The notes beneath the pieces were generated by a model, which worked only from the letters and a program-made list of their open reading frames with translations, did not search any database and was not told where the DNA came from. Made by a program: the position numbers and the translations under genes. From an uncultured Flavobacteriaceae bacterium (GTDB taxonomy: Bacteria; Bacteroidota; Bacteroidia; Flavobacteriales; Flavobacteriaceae), in the NCBI GenBank assembly GCA_947493175.1, contig CANLQD010000003.1, forward strand, positions 620,001 to 684,000: a stretch of 64,000 bases of DNA. Reading direction: 5' to 3'. Shown in pieces: positions 37,380 to 47,454 of the stretch (its first letter is position 1; every line of letters begins with the position of its first letter).

Positions 37380-38363
37380 ATGAAAACACTTAAAACACTC
37401 CTTTTGGCATTTTTGGTAATTAGTATCTCTTGTAAAGAGAGAAATACTAAAAAAGATAAATCTGTACAAGAGAAAATTACGATCGCAATGGTAACCTTCC
37501 CTGGCTACGCCCCATTGTATTTAGCTATGGAAAAAGACTTTTTTGAAGATGTAGATATCGAATTGGTTAGGATTGAGGATATCGGGCAGATACGGTCTGC
37601 AATGAACAGCGGTCAGATTGATATCTATGCTGCAACCTACGATATTTTCCAGGCAACCAAAGGAGTAAGACCACTAGGGGTTGGTTTTCTGGCAATAGAC
37701 GAATCACATGGAGGAGATGGTATAGTTGTAACGGGTGATATAAATAAAATCGAAGATTTTAAAGGGAAAAAAGTTGCTGCGGAACCTGGCTTCCCTCCTT
37801 ATTTCATACTACAATATTTACTTGATGACAAAGGCCTAACGCTGAACGATATCAATTTTAACGATCTCGCTTCTCAAGATGCTGGCAGTGCCTTTGTTGC
37901 AGAGCAGTTTGATATTGTAGGCACCTATGAACCATATCTCTCCATAAGCGCTGAAAAGCGAAATGGAGCAAAAATACTTTACTCAAGCAAAGATACTTCT
38001 GGCTTAATTGTAGATTGGTTGTTCGCTAATCCAGAACTGGTTAAAGACAGACCAGAGGTATTACAAACCATTAGCAAAGGATGGTTTAAGGCATTACAAT
38101 TTATTGATTCAAACCCGGATGAAGCATTTGCAATTATGGGAGATGCCTTTGGAATGCCTGCGGAGGAGATGGAAGGGTTTAAAACAGGGATTACTTGGCT
38201 CAATTTAGAAGACAATCGAGAGATGCACAATGAACTAAATCCTAGTAATGCCCAAGCTATTTTCAAAAAGGTAGGGGATATTTTGGAAAAGAACCTGGAG
38301 ACGGATTTACGGTTAAAACCCGAAGATCACCTTACTTCCAAAATCATAGACACTTTAGAATAA
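37380..38363 (+). CDS. NMT1/THI5-like ABC transporter substrate-binding lipoprotein
   Basis: This 327-residue protein has a lipoprotein signal with lipobox ...I-S-C18. The mature fold matches the SsuA/ThiY/NMT1 family: P-G-Y-A-P-L-Y-L-A-M-E-K, then G-Q-I-D-I-Y-A, V-A-A-E-P-G-F-P-P-Y and a late D-P/E-Y-L hinge-like region. Relatives bind sulfonates, nitrate or thiamine pyrimidine precursors; the ligand cannot be read from the sequence. It is first of four same-strand genes (binding protein, permease, ATPase, diiron-oxidase-like), forming an uptake operon coupled to an oxidative enzyme. Confidence 0.85.
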   Translation: MKTLKTLLLAFLVISISCKERNTKKDKSVQEKITIAMVTFPGYAPLYLAMEKDFFEDVDIELVRIEDIGQIRSAMNSGQIDIYAATYDIFQATKGVRPLGVGFLAIDESHGGDGIVVTGDINKIEDFKGKKVAAEPGFPPYFILQYLLDDKGLTLNDINFNDLASQDAGSAFVAEQFDIVGTYEPYLSISAEKRNGAKILYSSKDTSGLIVDWLFANPELVKDRPEVLQTISKGWFKALQFIDSNPDEAFAIMGDAFGMPAEEMEGFKTGITWLNLEDNREMHNELNPSNAQAIFKKVGDILEKNLETDLRLKPEDHLTSKIIDTLE

Positions 38364-38390
38364 ATTAAGAGGTAATAAAAGTCTTCGAAG

Positions 38391-39152
38391 GTGGTTTTCT
38401 ACGATAAAAACAAGACGTTCCTATTGTCACTTTTGTTAATAGGACTGATTTGGTGGGCCGTTACTGACTTTCATTTAATAGATGAATTGTTCTTACCCAG
38501 CCCCTCCTTATTTTTCGAGGCTTTTACCTCGTTGTTTCTGAGTAGAGATTTTGGATATGACATACTTATTTCAGTCTGGCGCGTAGTCTTCGCTTGGTCT
38601 TTGTCTTTCATATTCGCCGTACCCGTGGCATTTTTAATGTCTAATAGTATTTGGGCAAATCGATTATTAAGTCCATACGTTGATTTTTTGAGATATCTTC
38701 CTGTGCCGGTTTTAATCCCACTCATCATATTGTTTTTTGGCATCGGAGAGTCGGCCAAGATTGCCCTCCTTTTTATTGGAACATTTTTCCAATTGGTCTT
38801 GCTTATTCATGATGATCTGAACGACATCCCCAAAGAATATTACAATATTGGATTTTCGTTAAACTTCAGTTTTTTTCGAATTCAGCTTATGAAGTTTAAG
38901 GCGATAGCTCCCAATCTATGGAATAACTGTAGAATTACTATGGGTTGGTGCTGGACCTATTTGGTTATTGCCGAATTAGTGGCTTCAAAAGCTGGCATTG
39001 GGTACGTCATCAAGGAAGCACAACGTTTTTCCAAAACTCCGGAAATATATGTTGGGATTTTCATTATGGGAGTCATAGGCTTTTTCAGCGATACCCTCTG
39101 GCGATTTTTTTACCCAAAAATATTTAGGTATAAATCAATTAAGAATCTATGA
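38391..39152 (+). CDS. ABC transporter permease (SsuC/TauC type)
   Basis: This 253-residue inner-membrane protein with about six TM segments starts at a GTG 27 bases after the binding-protein stop. The cytoplasmic loop with the E-A-A-like motif is seen as F-S-L-N-F-S-F-F-R-I-Q-L-M-K-F. This loop contacts the ATPase. The last four bases overlap the ATPase start (ATGA), so the two are translationally coupled. It belongs to the nitrate/sulfonate/thiamine-precursor permease group. Confidence 0.85.
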   Translation: MVFYDKNKTFLLSLLLIGLIWWAVTDFHLIDELFLPSPSLFFEAFTSLFLSRDFGYDILISVWRVVFAWSLSFIFAVPVAFLMSNSIWANRLLSPYVDFLRYLPVPVLIPLIILFFGIGESAKIALLFIGTFFQLVLLIHDDLNDIPKEYYNIGFSLNFSFFRIQLMKFKAIAPNLWNNCRITMGWCWTYLVIAELVASKAGIGYVIKEAQRFSKTPEIYVGIFIMGVIGFFSDTLWRFFYPKIFRYKSIKNL

Positions 39153-40168
39153 TAAAAGTTGAAAATCTTGAAAAGTCTTTTGACAATTTAAAGGTTATCA
39201 GCGATGTTTCCTTTGAGGTGGGCAAGGGGGAAATTGTGACCTTTTTGGGACCGAGTGGTTCTGGAAAAACATCCTTACTCAATTGTTTAACAGGTTTAGA
39301 TATTGAATACAAAGGGAGGGTAGAGGTTAATGGAGTCTCACAAAACGAATTTTTGAAGACTGATCGAATGGCCTTGGTTACCCAGAAATATGGAAACTAT
39401 CCATGGATGACTGTTGAGGGAAACATTCGATTGGGACTAAACGTAACAGGAAAAGACAGGGGCTTAGAAAAGGTCAATGATATCATCGATAAAATTGAAT
39501 TAAAAGGATTTGAACGTTATTTCTGTGATCAACTTTCGGGAGGGATGCAACAACGCGTGGCTTTGGGAAGAGCAATTCTCCAAAATAGTGACTTTTTGGT
39601 AATGGACGAGCCTTTTGGTGCACTCGATTATATGACCAGGGCCAATCTACAGAAAATGCTAAAGGAAATTAACAACAATTACAGAAAGACCATTGTATTT
39701 GTAACACACGATATTGAAGAAGCAATTTACCTGTCGGATAGAATTTTCATTCTATCAAAAATCCCCGCGGTCATTGCGAAGGAAATTGTTTTACCACGTG
39801 AAATTAGGGAAGTACATGCCGCCGAAATCAAGTACAAGAAAGTATTTATAAAGTTGCGTTCTGAAATTGAGTCCGTGCTTGCGGGTCTAGAAGGACTCAA
39901 GCACATTGAGAAAATTTTTAAGACAAAAGATCTTTCAGGCCTCAAAGACCTTGATTACTGTAATACATTTTTGATGGATGAATGCCGCAGGCAATATAAA
40001 AATTTACCCAAAAAAGAACAGATTGAAGTGTTGCTAAAATTATTGAGATCATCAAATAGGCATGAAGTAATTATAGGGATGGTACTACATCAAAATATCA
40101 ACTACACAAGTAGCAATTTTAGCCCTGAAGCCGTTCGAATTTTAATTAAAAAACTACAAAATGAATAA
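39149..40168 (+). CDS. ABC transporter ATP-binding protein with C-terminal extension
   Basis: This 339-residue protein has Walker A G34-P-S-G-S-G-K-T-S42, Q-loop V-T-Q-K, signature L129-S-G-G-M-Q-Q-R136, Walker B F-L-V-M-D-E-P, and H-loop V-T-H-D. It powers import of the ligand captured by the lipoprotein at 37380. After residue about 230 there is an extra 110-residue helical domain (L-P-K-K-E-Q-I-E-V-L-L-K-L-L), as seen in the longer Bacteroidetes members. It may be regulatory. It overlaps both neighbours (4 and 8 bases). Confidence 0.9.
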   Translation: MIKVENLEKSFDNLKVISDVSFEVGKGEIVTFLGPSGSGKTSLLNCLTGLDIEYKGRVEVNGVSQNEFLKTDRMALVTQKYGNYPWMTVEGNIRLGLNVTGKDRGLEKVNDIIDKIELKGFERYFCDQLSGGMQQRVALGRAILQNSDFLVMDEPFGALDYMTRANLQKMLKEINNNYRKTIVFVTHDIEEAIYLSDRIFILSKIPAVIAKEIVLPREIREVHAAEIKYKKVFIKLRSEIESVLAGLEGLKHIEKIFKTKDLSGLKDLDYCNTFLMDECRRQYKNLPKKEQIEVLLKLLRSSNRHEVIIGMVLHQNINYTSSNFSPEAVRILIKKLQNE

Positions 40169-40925
40169 AGAAAAGATTTCAAAGAGAATTCAAGATGCTC
40201 TAAAGTACGATTTTGTTTCTGTAAATGAATCCAAGAATCCGATTGCAAAAAACCTTGAACTTTTGTCCTATCGACAAAAACTAGAAGTGCTCTCTCAATA
40301 TTCGATATTCCCTAAAAACATTATCTCAATGCTCGTGAGTGCCACTTATGCCTTGAGCTACTTTTCGTGGAAAAATGTCGTCGAGGAGTTGACTCAAAAC
40401 ATTAGCGAGGAAATGGGCCTGGGCGAGGGGCAAATTGCAAAATTTCAGCTTCCCCATTATACCATTTTAAGAAAAGTCTTTATGGAGTGTTTTGAGCTGG
40501 ATATAAATTTAGCTTATCCAAATGCTAGTACCTTGTTGTTTATTGAAAATGTAAAGGAGGTATTCAACCATAGTGACCCCGAATTTGTTTGCGGCGGGGT
40601 GTATGCACTGGAATCTTCAGCCATACCTGAACTCTCTATGGTCAAGAAAATGGCGCTTTTTACCTTACAAGATGTACAAAAAAAAGCCCCAGAATTGATG
40701 ATAGATTTCTTTGATTGGCATGTGAATGCCATTGAAATAGCCCACAGGGATCGTTTGTTGGATATGGTGGGCAGACATATTCAGAAAAAAAAGGGTTGGC
40801 TTGCCTTTGAAAATGGGTTTAGGGAGGTTATGACAATTATGGATGCATGGTGGACACAGTTGGCCATGGAAGTAATTCATACAAAAGATTCTACTCAAGG
40901 AATTCTAATTGACTCATCGTTTTAA
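40161..40925 (+). CDS. Heme-oxygenase-like diiron oxidase candidate (DUF3865/TENA-PqqC fold)
   Basis: This is a soluble 254-residue all-helical protein. Candidate metal ligands fall in the expected order for heme-oxygenase-like diiron oxidases (HDO): E84 in I-S-E-E-M-G, H99 in L-P-H-Y, E151 in Y-A-L-E-S, then H187 and E192/H195 in F-F-D-W-H-V-N-A-I-E-I-A-H. Known HDOs (CADD, UndA, SznF, BesC) use O2 and two irons to oxidise amino acids or fatty acids. The gene overlaps the ABC ATPase gene by 8 bases, so it probably acts on the imported compound or one derived from it. The substrate is unknown. A plain TenA-type thiaminase is less likely, because the usual TenA cysteine motif is not seen. Confidence 0.65.
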   Translation: MNKEKISKRIQDALKYDFVSVNESKNPIAKNLELLSYRQKLEVLSQYSIFPKNIISMLVSATYALSYFSWKNVVEELTQNISEEMGLGEGQIAKFQLPHYTILRKVFMECFELDINLAYPNASTLLFIENVKEVFNHSDPEFVCGGVYALESSAIPELSMVKKMALFTLQDVQKKAPELMIDFFDWHVNAIEIAHRDRLLDMVGRHIQKKKGWLAFENGFREVMTIMDAWWTQLAMEVIHTKDSTQGILIDSSF

Positions 40926-41024
40926 CCCATTTGTAGAACCCTTATATCTAACCGATAAGAAATATCGAATTTGACAATCACTAAAAGGGATTTTATGCTC
41001 CTACTTAAAACAAAAATGGAATAA

Positions 41025-44000
41025 ATGGAGACTGAAAATATTCATTTAAGTGCATGGACCAAGTTCTTCAAAGAATATTCCGAAGAACCGGTTAACAATA
41101 TATATGTCAAAACTTTTGATAATAAAAACCTATTGAAATCAGTCATTAGAACTTTTATCTCGGATTTATTGATTTACCAGATTATCTATAAATCGTTAGC
41201 AGCTCAAGAAGGGCTCCCTCTCGAATTGTTCCTTCCAAAACAGATTTCAATCGAAGGAGAGAACGAAAGATATGGGTTTCAATATCACCCTATTAACTAT
41301 ATCTCTAAGAAGTACCAAAAGAGGATTTCTCAGCTTAAGGTGTGGTACGCCAATTTTGAGAACCCTATTGAAGCTATTCCAATTAAAAAGATAATTTCAA
41401 TCATTCAAAAAAAAATACTGGAAAATGATTTCTTATTTAAAGAGGGGAAATTCTATCATGAAGATCGCGGTTACCTTAACTACGAACGCTCAAAATGTAT
41501 TAATGTCAAATTTAAAGCAAATGACAAAACTGAATATTTAAAAAGAACGGACACGTTGTGGTTCACAATTGGTTTTTCCAGCGAACAGGAAAAAGAATTT
41601 TGTGATTGGGGGTTAGTACAATCTCTCCTAAACATAGCCGTATTTACTAAGCGAAATAAAATTAATATTGAAAAAATCAAAGCTTCTTCACTTAAGTCTT
41701 CGCTCGCGGCCGTAATGGCTCGTAACCAAAGTCATAACATAGGTAGTCATGTGCTCAACAAAATGTCTTCCAGCCAAGTTGCCAAGGACTTTTTTGATAT
41801 TTATAAAAACCCTAAATCATGTTTTTTACAAGATTTCGATATAAAAAAAGATGCCCTTCATTCAAAAGCTTTTTTGAACGACAAAAACTTCATATTAAAT
41901 GAAGCCAAGAACAAAAAAATAAATGAAGACTTTTATCTGGCAACTTTCGAAAATACGGAAGAGGGATACAAACCCGTTTATATCCTTACTCGAAAGCCCG
42001 ATGACAATGCGCTTGACCCTGCCGAGCTTTCAAGGGTATTTAATAACTATCTTAAACAACGTATGGATTTTGTCGCGGATGTTGCGACAAGCCACCAATT
42101 CGACCTCGCCAACAAGAAGTTCTTAATTTCTGATTTGTTCCGCAGTTTTGAACGCAATTTACTTTTGTTACACAACATCAGTGGAAAAGGTGTTGAATTC
42201 CCTTTTACCTTTAAGTTTGAGTATTATGCCAAGGGAGCAAATGCCCCTAAAAAGAATTTCGACCCTATCGTTTCTATTCCAAACGATGTATTAGGAGATC
42301 AAGCTTTCTACATATTATTAGAAAATATCATCCGCAATTCAGCTAAACACGCCCCTCAAAAACAAGGTCATATCACCTTTACGGTCAGGGTAGAAGATAA
42401 GTTTGATGACTTTTTTAAAGTAAGTGTTTTCGATAATATAGAATTTGGGCTCACAAAAGAGGAGCGGTTGAAGTATAGGAATAACGCTAATCTAATGGAT
42501 CGAGAACGGCGTAACAAACTTCTTAAACTCATTGCCGAGCGCAATAATAACATTGCTCGCCCCATACTAGATGTGGAGACAAATGAAATCAGAGCTCATG
42601 GTTGGGGTACCATAGAAATGAAAATAGCCTGCTGCTACTTAAACCTTGTACCAAGCACGAGTATCGATGATGTGGAATATGCCCCCTTAGGGTTACACCT
42701 TTCAGAAAACATCGAGAAGGACGGGATTATCTTCGATTCTGAAAAATACTCTGAATTTGTAAAGAATACAAAAAAGGATTTTTTGGGTCGCGAGGCTTGG
42801 ATGGAAAACCCGCATAAATTTCGAAGAAAAAAGAACGGCAAGAGCTACTTTCCCTTGTTACAAGCCATGGACGGTAGCGAAGATAATACATGCGGTTTTG
42901 GCTACTCTTTCTTACTAAAAAAGCCGAAAGAGGTTTTGATTTTGGACAAAGACCGCGTTTTGGATTCTTTTCTAGGGGAAACCCTAGTGAATTCAGGATT
43001 GAATTTGCGTAATTCGGGCAACGAAACTATTGAAAAAGCCCTACGGCAAATTGGTATTGAGGTCTGCAGAAAAATCGATAAAAAAAAGGTTTATATGCAT
43101 AACCACTTTCTGGTCATCGAAGACGATTTACTCAATTTCACGGATATGAATAATCTACCACAAGAAAAGTATTCGGTAAAAATGAACAAGGAAAGGATTT
43201 TATCTGAATACCGTTATTTTGACTTTTTCAAAGGAGAAACGCGATCAGCAAGTAAAATGGGGCTGAAAACGTGTCTGGAATATTGTTTGAAGAACAACGA
43301 AGCCACAAACCTTATAAAAGTTTTTAATGACCTTTATTACTGCTCGGTAGATGAATTTGTCAACCCTAAAATAGGTAATTATGACGGGCTTGGCACGGAG
43401 AATTTTAATCATTTATATTTTAGAAATATCCTTATTCGGGCCGGTGTAAAAGAATCAGCCAAGGGACATTATGAACACCATGGTTTGGAAAAAACTGAGT
43501 TTTTTGAAAAACTGGGAAGATCTGGCTTTGTTGAATTATATGGATCCTCTTCAAGGATTGGTTTTTTTCTCATTTCATTGGATAAACAAGTGGGGGAAGT
43601 AGCAGATTCCAACAACAAAGGGGCCTTATTGAATATTAGGGATTCTAGCTATTATTTCTTGGCCAAGGGCTGCAATACCTCTATAGCAATTGTTGATGAA
43701 CGGGTACAAGGTGTTTTAAGCGATGAGGCCTTTATTGCTCAAAACAAGAGAGGTATAAGTGGAGAGTTTAAATACAGTTACAGGGATATATTTAAAGGGC
43801 TAAAAATAGTTGTGCCGGAAGAGAACGAGGTCAATCTCAATCAAACGGGCTTAAACTCAAAAAGAGAGGAACTATTGAGGTGGATCGATTCAAAAACAAA
43901 AACTTGTCATTATCTGATCATGCATTTTGGAATTATTGAAAGCCTAAGAATTGAGAAGAAAGGTATCATTGAAGTAAAGAATGAAGTTAAGGAATTGTGT

Positions 44001-44180
44001 AAAAAAAATAAGTGTAAACTGGTGATTACTTCAGGACGCGGTTTTACTAAAGATGTGGCTAGCCTCAATGAATATTTCCTCTCCTACAGTAGCCTAAGCA
44101 ATTTGGTTTTAGATAAAAACAACAGGAGCAAAGCGCACTTAGTTAGTGTCTTGAGTGCCTTGCGTAAAACGAACAACTAA
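41025..44180 (+). CDS. Atypical HATPase (histidine-kinase-like) protein, 1051 residues
   Basis: This is a soluble protein without TM. An uncharacterised N-terminal 215 residues precede a helix with M-A-R-N-Q-S-H237-N-I-G-S-H242, an unusual H-box-like motif. The HATPase core has L-L-E433-N-I-I-R-N438-S-A-K-H (N box), V-F-D470-N (G1, lacking the second half), and H-G-W-G-T-I-E (G2, about 525-531). The C-terminal 450 residues are not recognised; they end with an alpha/beta-looking part (H-Y-L-I-M-H-F-G, L-V-I-T-S-G-R-G). Two genes follow at 2 and 261 bases; the third encodes a receiver domain. This suggests phosphorelay from H237 or an ATP-driven switch. No characterised relative is known to me. 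Confidence 0.65.
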   Translation: METENIHLSAWTKFFKEYSEEPVNNIYVKTFDNKNLLKSVIRTFISDLLIYQIIYKSLAAQEGLPLELFLPKQISIEGENERYGFQYHPINYISKKYQKRISQLKVWYANFENPIEAIPIKKIISIIQKKILENDFLFKEGKFYHEDRGYLNYERSKCINVKFKANDKTEYLKRTDTLWFTIGFSSEQEKEFCDWGLVQSLLNIAVFTKRNKINIEKIKASSLKSSLAAVMARNQSHNIGSHVLNKMSSSQVAKDFFDIYKNPKSCFLQDFDIKKDALHSKAFLNDKNFILNEAKNKKINEDFYLATFENTEEGYKPVYILTRKPDDNALDPAELSRVFNNYLKQRMDFVADVATSHQFDLANKKFLISDLFRSFERNLLLLHNISGKGVEFPFTFKFEYYAKGANAPKKNFDPIVSIPNDVLGDQAFYILLENIIRNSAKHAPQKQGHITFTVRVEDKFDDFFKVSVFDNIEFGLTKEERLKYRNNANLMDRERRNKLLKLIAERNNNIARPILDVETNEIRAHGWGTIEMKIACCYLNLVPSTSIDDVEYAPLGLHLSENIEKDGIIFDSEKYSEFVKNTKKDFLGREAWMENPHKFRRKKNGKSYFPLLQAMDGSEDNTCGFGYSFLLKKPKEVLILDKDRVLDSFLGETLVNSGLNLRNSGNETIEKALRQIGIEVCRKIDKKKVYMHNHFLVIEDDLLNFTDMNNLPQEKYSVKMNKERILSEYRYFDFFKGETRSASKMGLKTCLEYCLKNNEATNLIKVFNDLYYCSVDEFVNPKIGNYDGLGTENFNHLYFRNILIRAGVKESAKGHYEHHGLEKTEFFEKLGRSGFVELYGSSSRIGFFLISLDKQVGEVADSNNKGALLNIRDSSYYFLAKGCNTSIAIVDERVQGVLSDEAFIAQNKRGISGEFKYSYRDIFKGLKIVVPEENEVNLNQTGLNSKREELLRWIDSKTKTCHYLIMHFGIIESLRIEKKGIIEVKNEVKELCKKNKCKLVITSGRGFTKDVASLNEYFLSYSSLSNLVLDKNNRSKAHLVSVLSALRKTNN

Positions 44181-44182
44181 AA

Positions 44183-44893
44183 ATGGATAAAGTCTATTTT
44201 TTCTTTACGAAATTGAATGATACCTATGAGGATGAACTTAGGTCCAGAGATATTTTTAATGAATCTGACAATAAGACGGTTGATGGAGAACTTATCATCA
44301 AAAAATTGGGTTTTAACCATTCTTCGAATGCGAGAATATCTCAACTCTACTGCTCGGAAGGCAGAGTTGCTTATCAATACCTCAAAACCTTTGAAAATGT
44401 TTTGACCCAATCCTATCCGCTAGTTTTTTTAGTCTGTGACAACTGTTATAGAAAAAAAACCGATGTATTGTTGGAGTCATTGTTCGAAAACTTTTCTGAG
44501 AAGTCCTTATACTGTTATTTCCATCAAAGCAATACAACAATAGAAAAAGAGGTGATAACGCAATTTGGCCGTTGGATCACAGAACATGAAACATTTGTAC
44601 ATGAAAAGGGAGAGCCTTTCATAGAACTCATTTCCTTATTTGATGTCAATTCCCAGGATGCCTTTGAAAATAAACTCGAAGAAATTCAATGTAGATTTCT
44701 AGGAACAGATCAAAAAATAAATGAAAGAAACACGCTCCGCACCAAAGTTGGACTTCTACATAAAATGCTAAGTCAAGGTTATATATTGGAAAAGGAGGGT
44801 CGAGAAAGAATTGAAAATTTCCTAAGTAAAGATTTTATATACGATCAGAGCTTTGAAGGTTTAAGACAACTCCGTAATCATTTATTCTGCTAG
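44183..44893 (+). CDS. Unknown protein between HATPase and receiver genes
   Basis: This 236-residue soluble protein is not recognised. The first 115 residues look alpha/beta, with L-V-F-L-V-C-D-N-C as a strand followed by a loop. Residues 120 onward are helical (E-N-K-L-E-E-I-Q-C-R-F-L). The start is 2 bases after the HATPase stop, so it is surely co-expressed. It may be the effector or adaptor of the cassette. Confidence 0.6.
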   Translation: MDKVYFFFTKLNDTYEDELRSRDIFNESDNKTVDGELIIKKLGFNHSSNARISQLYCSEGRVAYQYLKTFENVLTQSYPLVFLVCDNCYRKKTDVLLESLFENFSEKSLYCYFHQSNTTIEKEVITQFGRWITEHETFVHEKGEPFIELISLFDVNSQDAFENKLEEIQCRFLGTDQKINERNTLRTKVGLLHKMLSQGYILEKEGRERIENFLSKDFIYDQSFEGLRQLRNHLFC

Positions 44894-45154
44894 GCAAGCC
44901 CGGTAGTGTACAGAAGTTTAAGCCAAAAGCCAGAATGAACAAGCTTCAATGTTCGAATACATGAACAACCGAGCCTTGTTCATTGCAAATTTTGTAATCA
45001 ATATCAATGAAGGTCTGGTGCCAATGGTACTCTTGCATTGAATGCGGACAGATACTATACTTTAACACATTTTGAAAACAAAGGGCAATGGCTTAAGTGT
45101 TTTCATGATGTTACAGATTGCCAAAGGACAAAACGAAAAACAAACTAACTGAAA

Positions 45155-47116
45155 ATGAAAGCACTATTCATATGGAACGATACCAGTAAGGATTTTTTGA
45201 TCAGATCACTATCGCACACCAAGCAATTTTCCGATGTAATAGAAGATTTTGGTATAAAAGAAGAGTTTTTATTGAGTTCAGAAGAGGATTGGTTGAAGCA
45301 TAATAACACTATTAATAAGGTACAGAACATCTTTATACTTGTCGAATTAGGCTGGGATAGGGATATTTTTAAAGGTTATAAGATAGGCCTGGAGATTTTA
45401 AGAAAATGGAAGGGGCAAAAACCTCCTACAATACAATTTGTTTCAATGATGCCCCGGCAGCTCCTCTTCAATAATGTATCTGGTAAGGAACAATACTTGG
45501 TAAAAGTTTTTAATCATTTAGATCTATTTGATACATATAATGAAAAGTTTCAAACATTTTATACTGACATAGATGAGTGGAATTTTTATAAAAACTATGC
45601 CCTTACCGGCGCAGGCATCTTGGATGATTTTTCACATCGTTTGACGACAATTATTTCCTTAAAAGAAAAGAAAGGGGAGCTATCGACAATCATCTCGCAA
45701 ATGGAAAATCAATCCAATTTACTTGGTGAAAGGGTCATGAATCATTTATCCATCTTTGAGGAATCTGAACTTGATTTAAAAACCTTTGCTATCAAACTCA
45801 GACAATTGATTGATGAACGCATATTCGTCTACGGAAGTCATAAATCTGATGGTCCCAAAATTTCTAATAATCTGAAGGTAATGATTGTTGAGGACAACGA
45901 GCGACATCGGGATATTCTTAAAGCATCATTAAGTGAATACTTTTCCGAAGATCGAATACGCTGTTTTTCAAAGGGTCAAGAAGCCATTGCGGCCTATGAA
46001 GAAAATCCAAAGGACTACAACTTGATTTTTATTGATTTGGAGTTACTGGAAGGTAGTTTCTATCAACCCATTCAGGGGTTGCACATATTGAAAAAAATAC
46101 GCGACAAAAAAATGTCGTCGTTTACAGTTATTACAGGCCTGGGAAGAAAGGGTGTTCAGGAGTTGTTACAAATACCCATTAAAAAGATTGTATCTAAAAA
46201 GCAATTGTATCAATACGACACCGACAAGGAAGTAGAGGGCATACTTAAAAGGATGGTCAGGGAGTTTAGTATTCTCGAAAAGGAGATTTTAGTAGAGGTG
46301 GGGCCTAAAAAATCATACTTTAATTGGGAAGGTTTTAGGACTATCTTCTCTGAATACTATTTAGATCCCGATTTTGTGTGCAAATCTTTCAAAGATGCCA
46401 AGCAAGTATTGGAATGTTTTAAAAAGCGCACCTTAACTACAAAGGATTGGCCCAATGAAAACAAGGAGCTCATTTCTCCAAAACAAAAAACCATTGCCAA
46501 GTATTCAGAGTTTATCGCAAAAAAGTTTTCTACTTTACTCGCCCATAGATATGTAATAATTTACTTGGCATCTTTAAATGATTTTACACTTTACTGCGAC
46601 AATGAATATTATGAAATCTATGCTGATACACTTGAAGAAAATAACATTTGTCTAAATCGAGGGTATTTAGATAGGATATGCTTCAATTATAAAGGTTTGC
46701 GTAATGGATTGGTGGAAAAATATAAGATTGAAAAGATCAACTTGTTTCCAAAAGAGATTAAACTCATTGCCGAGCTAGAAAAGGAAAAGAAAAAAGGTTA
46801 CGCAAGTACATATTTGGTGGATAATTCTACCAAGCTGTTTAATCTTTGTGAAAAATATCTTGATTTAGAACAAGAACAAGCTCAAAGGTTTGACGTTCCT
46901 GCTGAAGTAAAATCATGGACAATACAGGATATGATAACAGTTATTGAAGGTGTTTTTTTAGATACAAACTCTAAGGGAAAAGAATCAAGCTGGTACTTTA
47001 CAATTGAGAGTCTGGTGTGTAGCTCCGACTACAAACAAGCAGAGGAGTTAGAATTAAAACACTATATACCAAATATCGAGAGTCTTATCAAGGACTTTTT
47101 TGACCTCCCTGACTAA
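45155..47116 (+). CDS. Double-receiver response protein (one degenerate, one complete REC domain)
   Basis: This is a 653-residue protein. Residues 1-130 look like a receiver fold lacking the phosphoacceptor (I-F-I-L-V-E-L-G-W near 59-67). Residues 240-360 are a full receiver: V-E246-D247-N, phosphoacceptor D294 in I-F-I-D-L, T327, and K348. The C-terminal 290 residues are helical and unrecognised; there is no DNA-binding HTH. This argues for a protein-protein or enzymatic output rather than transcription control. It is separated by 261 bases from the upstream gene, but strand and content suggest it belongs with the HATPase gene as its phosphorylation target. Confidence 0.7.
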   Translation: MKALFIWNDTSKDFLIRSLSHTKQFSDVIEDFGIKEEFLLSSEEDWLKHNNTINKVQNIFILVELGWDRDIFKGYKIGLEILRKWKGQKPPTIQFVSMMPRQLLFNNVSGKEQYLVKVFNHLDLFDTYNEKFQTFYTDIDEWNFYKNYALTGAGILDDFSHRLTTIISLKEKKGELSTIISQMENQSNLLGERVMNHLSIFEESELDLKTFAIKLRQLIDERIFVYGSHKSDGPKISNNLKVMIVEDNERHRDILKASLSEYFSEDRIRCFSKGQEAIAAYEENPKDYNLIFIDLELLEGSFYQPIQGLHILKKIRDKKMSSFTVITGLGRKGVQELLQIPIKKIVSKKQLYQYDTDKEVEGILKRMVREFSILEKEILVEVGPKKSYFNWEGFRTIFSEYYLDPDFVCKSFKDAKQVLECFKKRTLTTKDWPNENKELISPKQKTIAKYSEFIAKKFSTLLAHRYVIIYLASLNDFTLYCDNEYYEIYADTLEENNICLNRGYLDRICFNYKGLRNGLVEKYKIEKINLFPKEIKLIAELEKEKKKGYASTYLVDNSTKLFNLCEKYLDLEQEQAQRFDVPAEVKSWTIQDMITVIEGVFLDTNSKGKESSWYFTIESLVCSSDYKQAEELELKHYIPNIESLIKDFFDLPD

Positions 47117-47454
47117 ACCTTTTCTAATTTAAGTCTTTTTAGCCTTCCCTTTTTTGGCTATGCAGACCAAGTATTGCTGTTCTAGACTTGTTTTGGACCC
47201 ACCCTTTAATACATGCGCAGACCCCATGGGTTTTGCCCCTATTTGAAGTTACTGGAAACCGCGATTAGAGCATATTTCAAAAAATCATAAACGCCAATAG
47301 CGTGTTGCACGAGCCCCAATTCTATGTGCCGTGTTTCAGAAAATTGAACTTCGATACCGCCTAAGCATTAAAAACCTCAAGAACCCATCTCATGTAAAAA
47401 CAAGGGAAAACTAGGGAGGGACTAGTATTACGGAAATTTTAAAAACATAACGAG
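47117..47454. other. Intergenic region
   Basis: The 338-base gap shows no gene. ggagggactag at 47415-47425 matches 26486-26496 exactly, the T-arm-like sequence beside the other repeat. Nothing else stood out. Confidence 0.35.
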
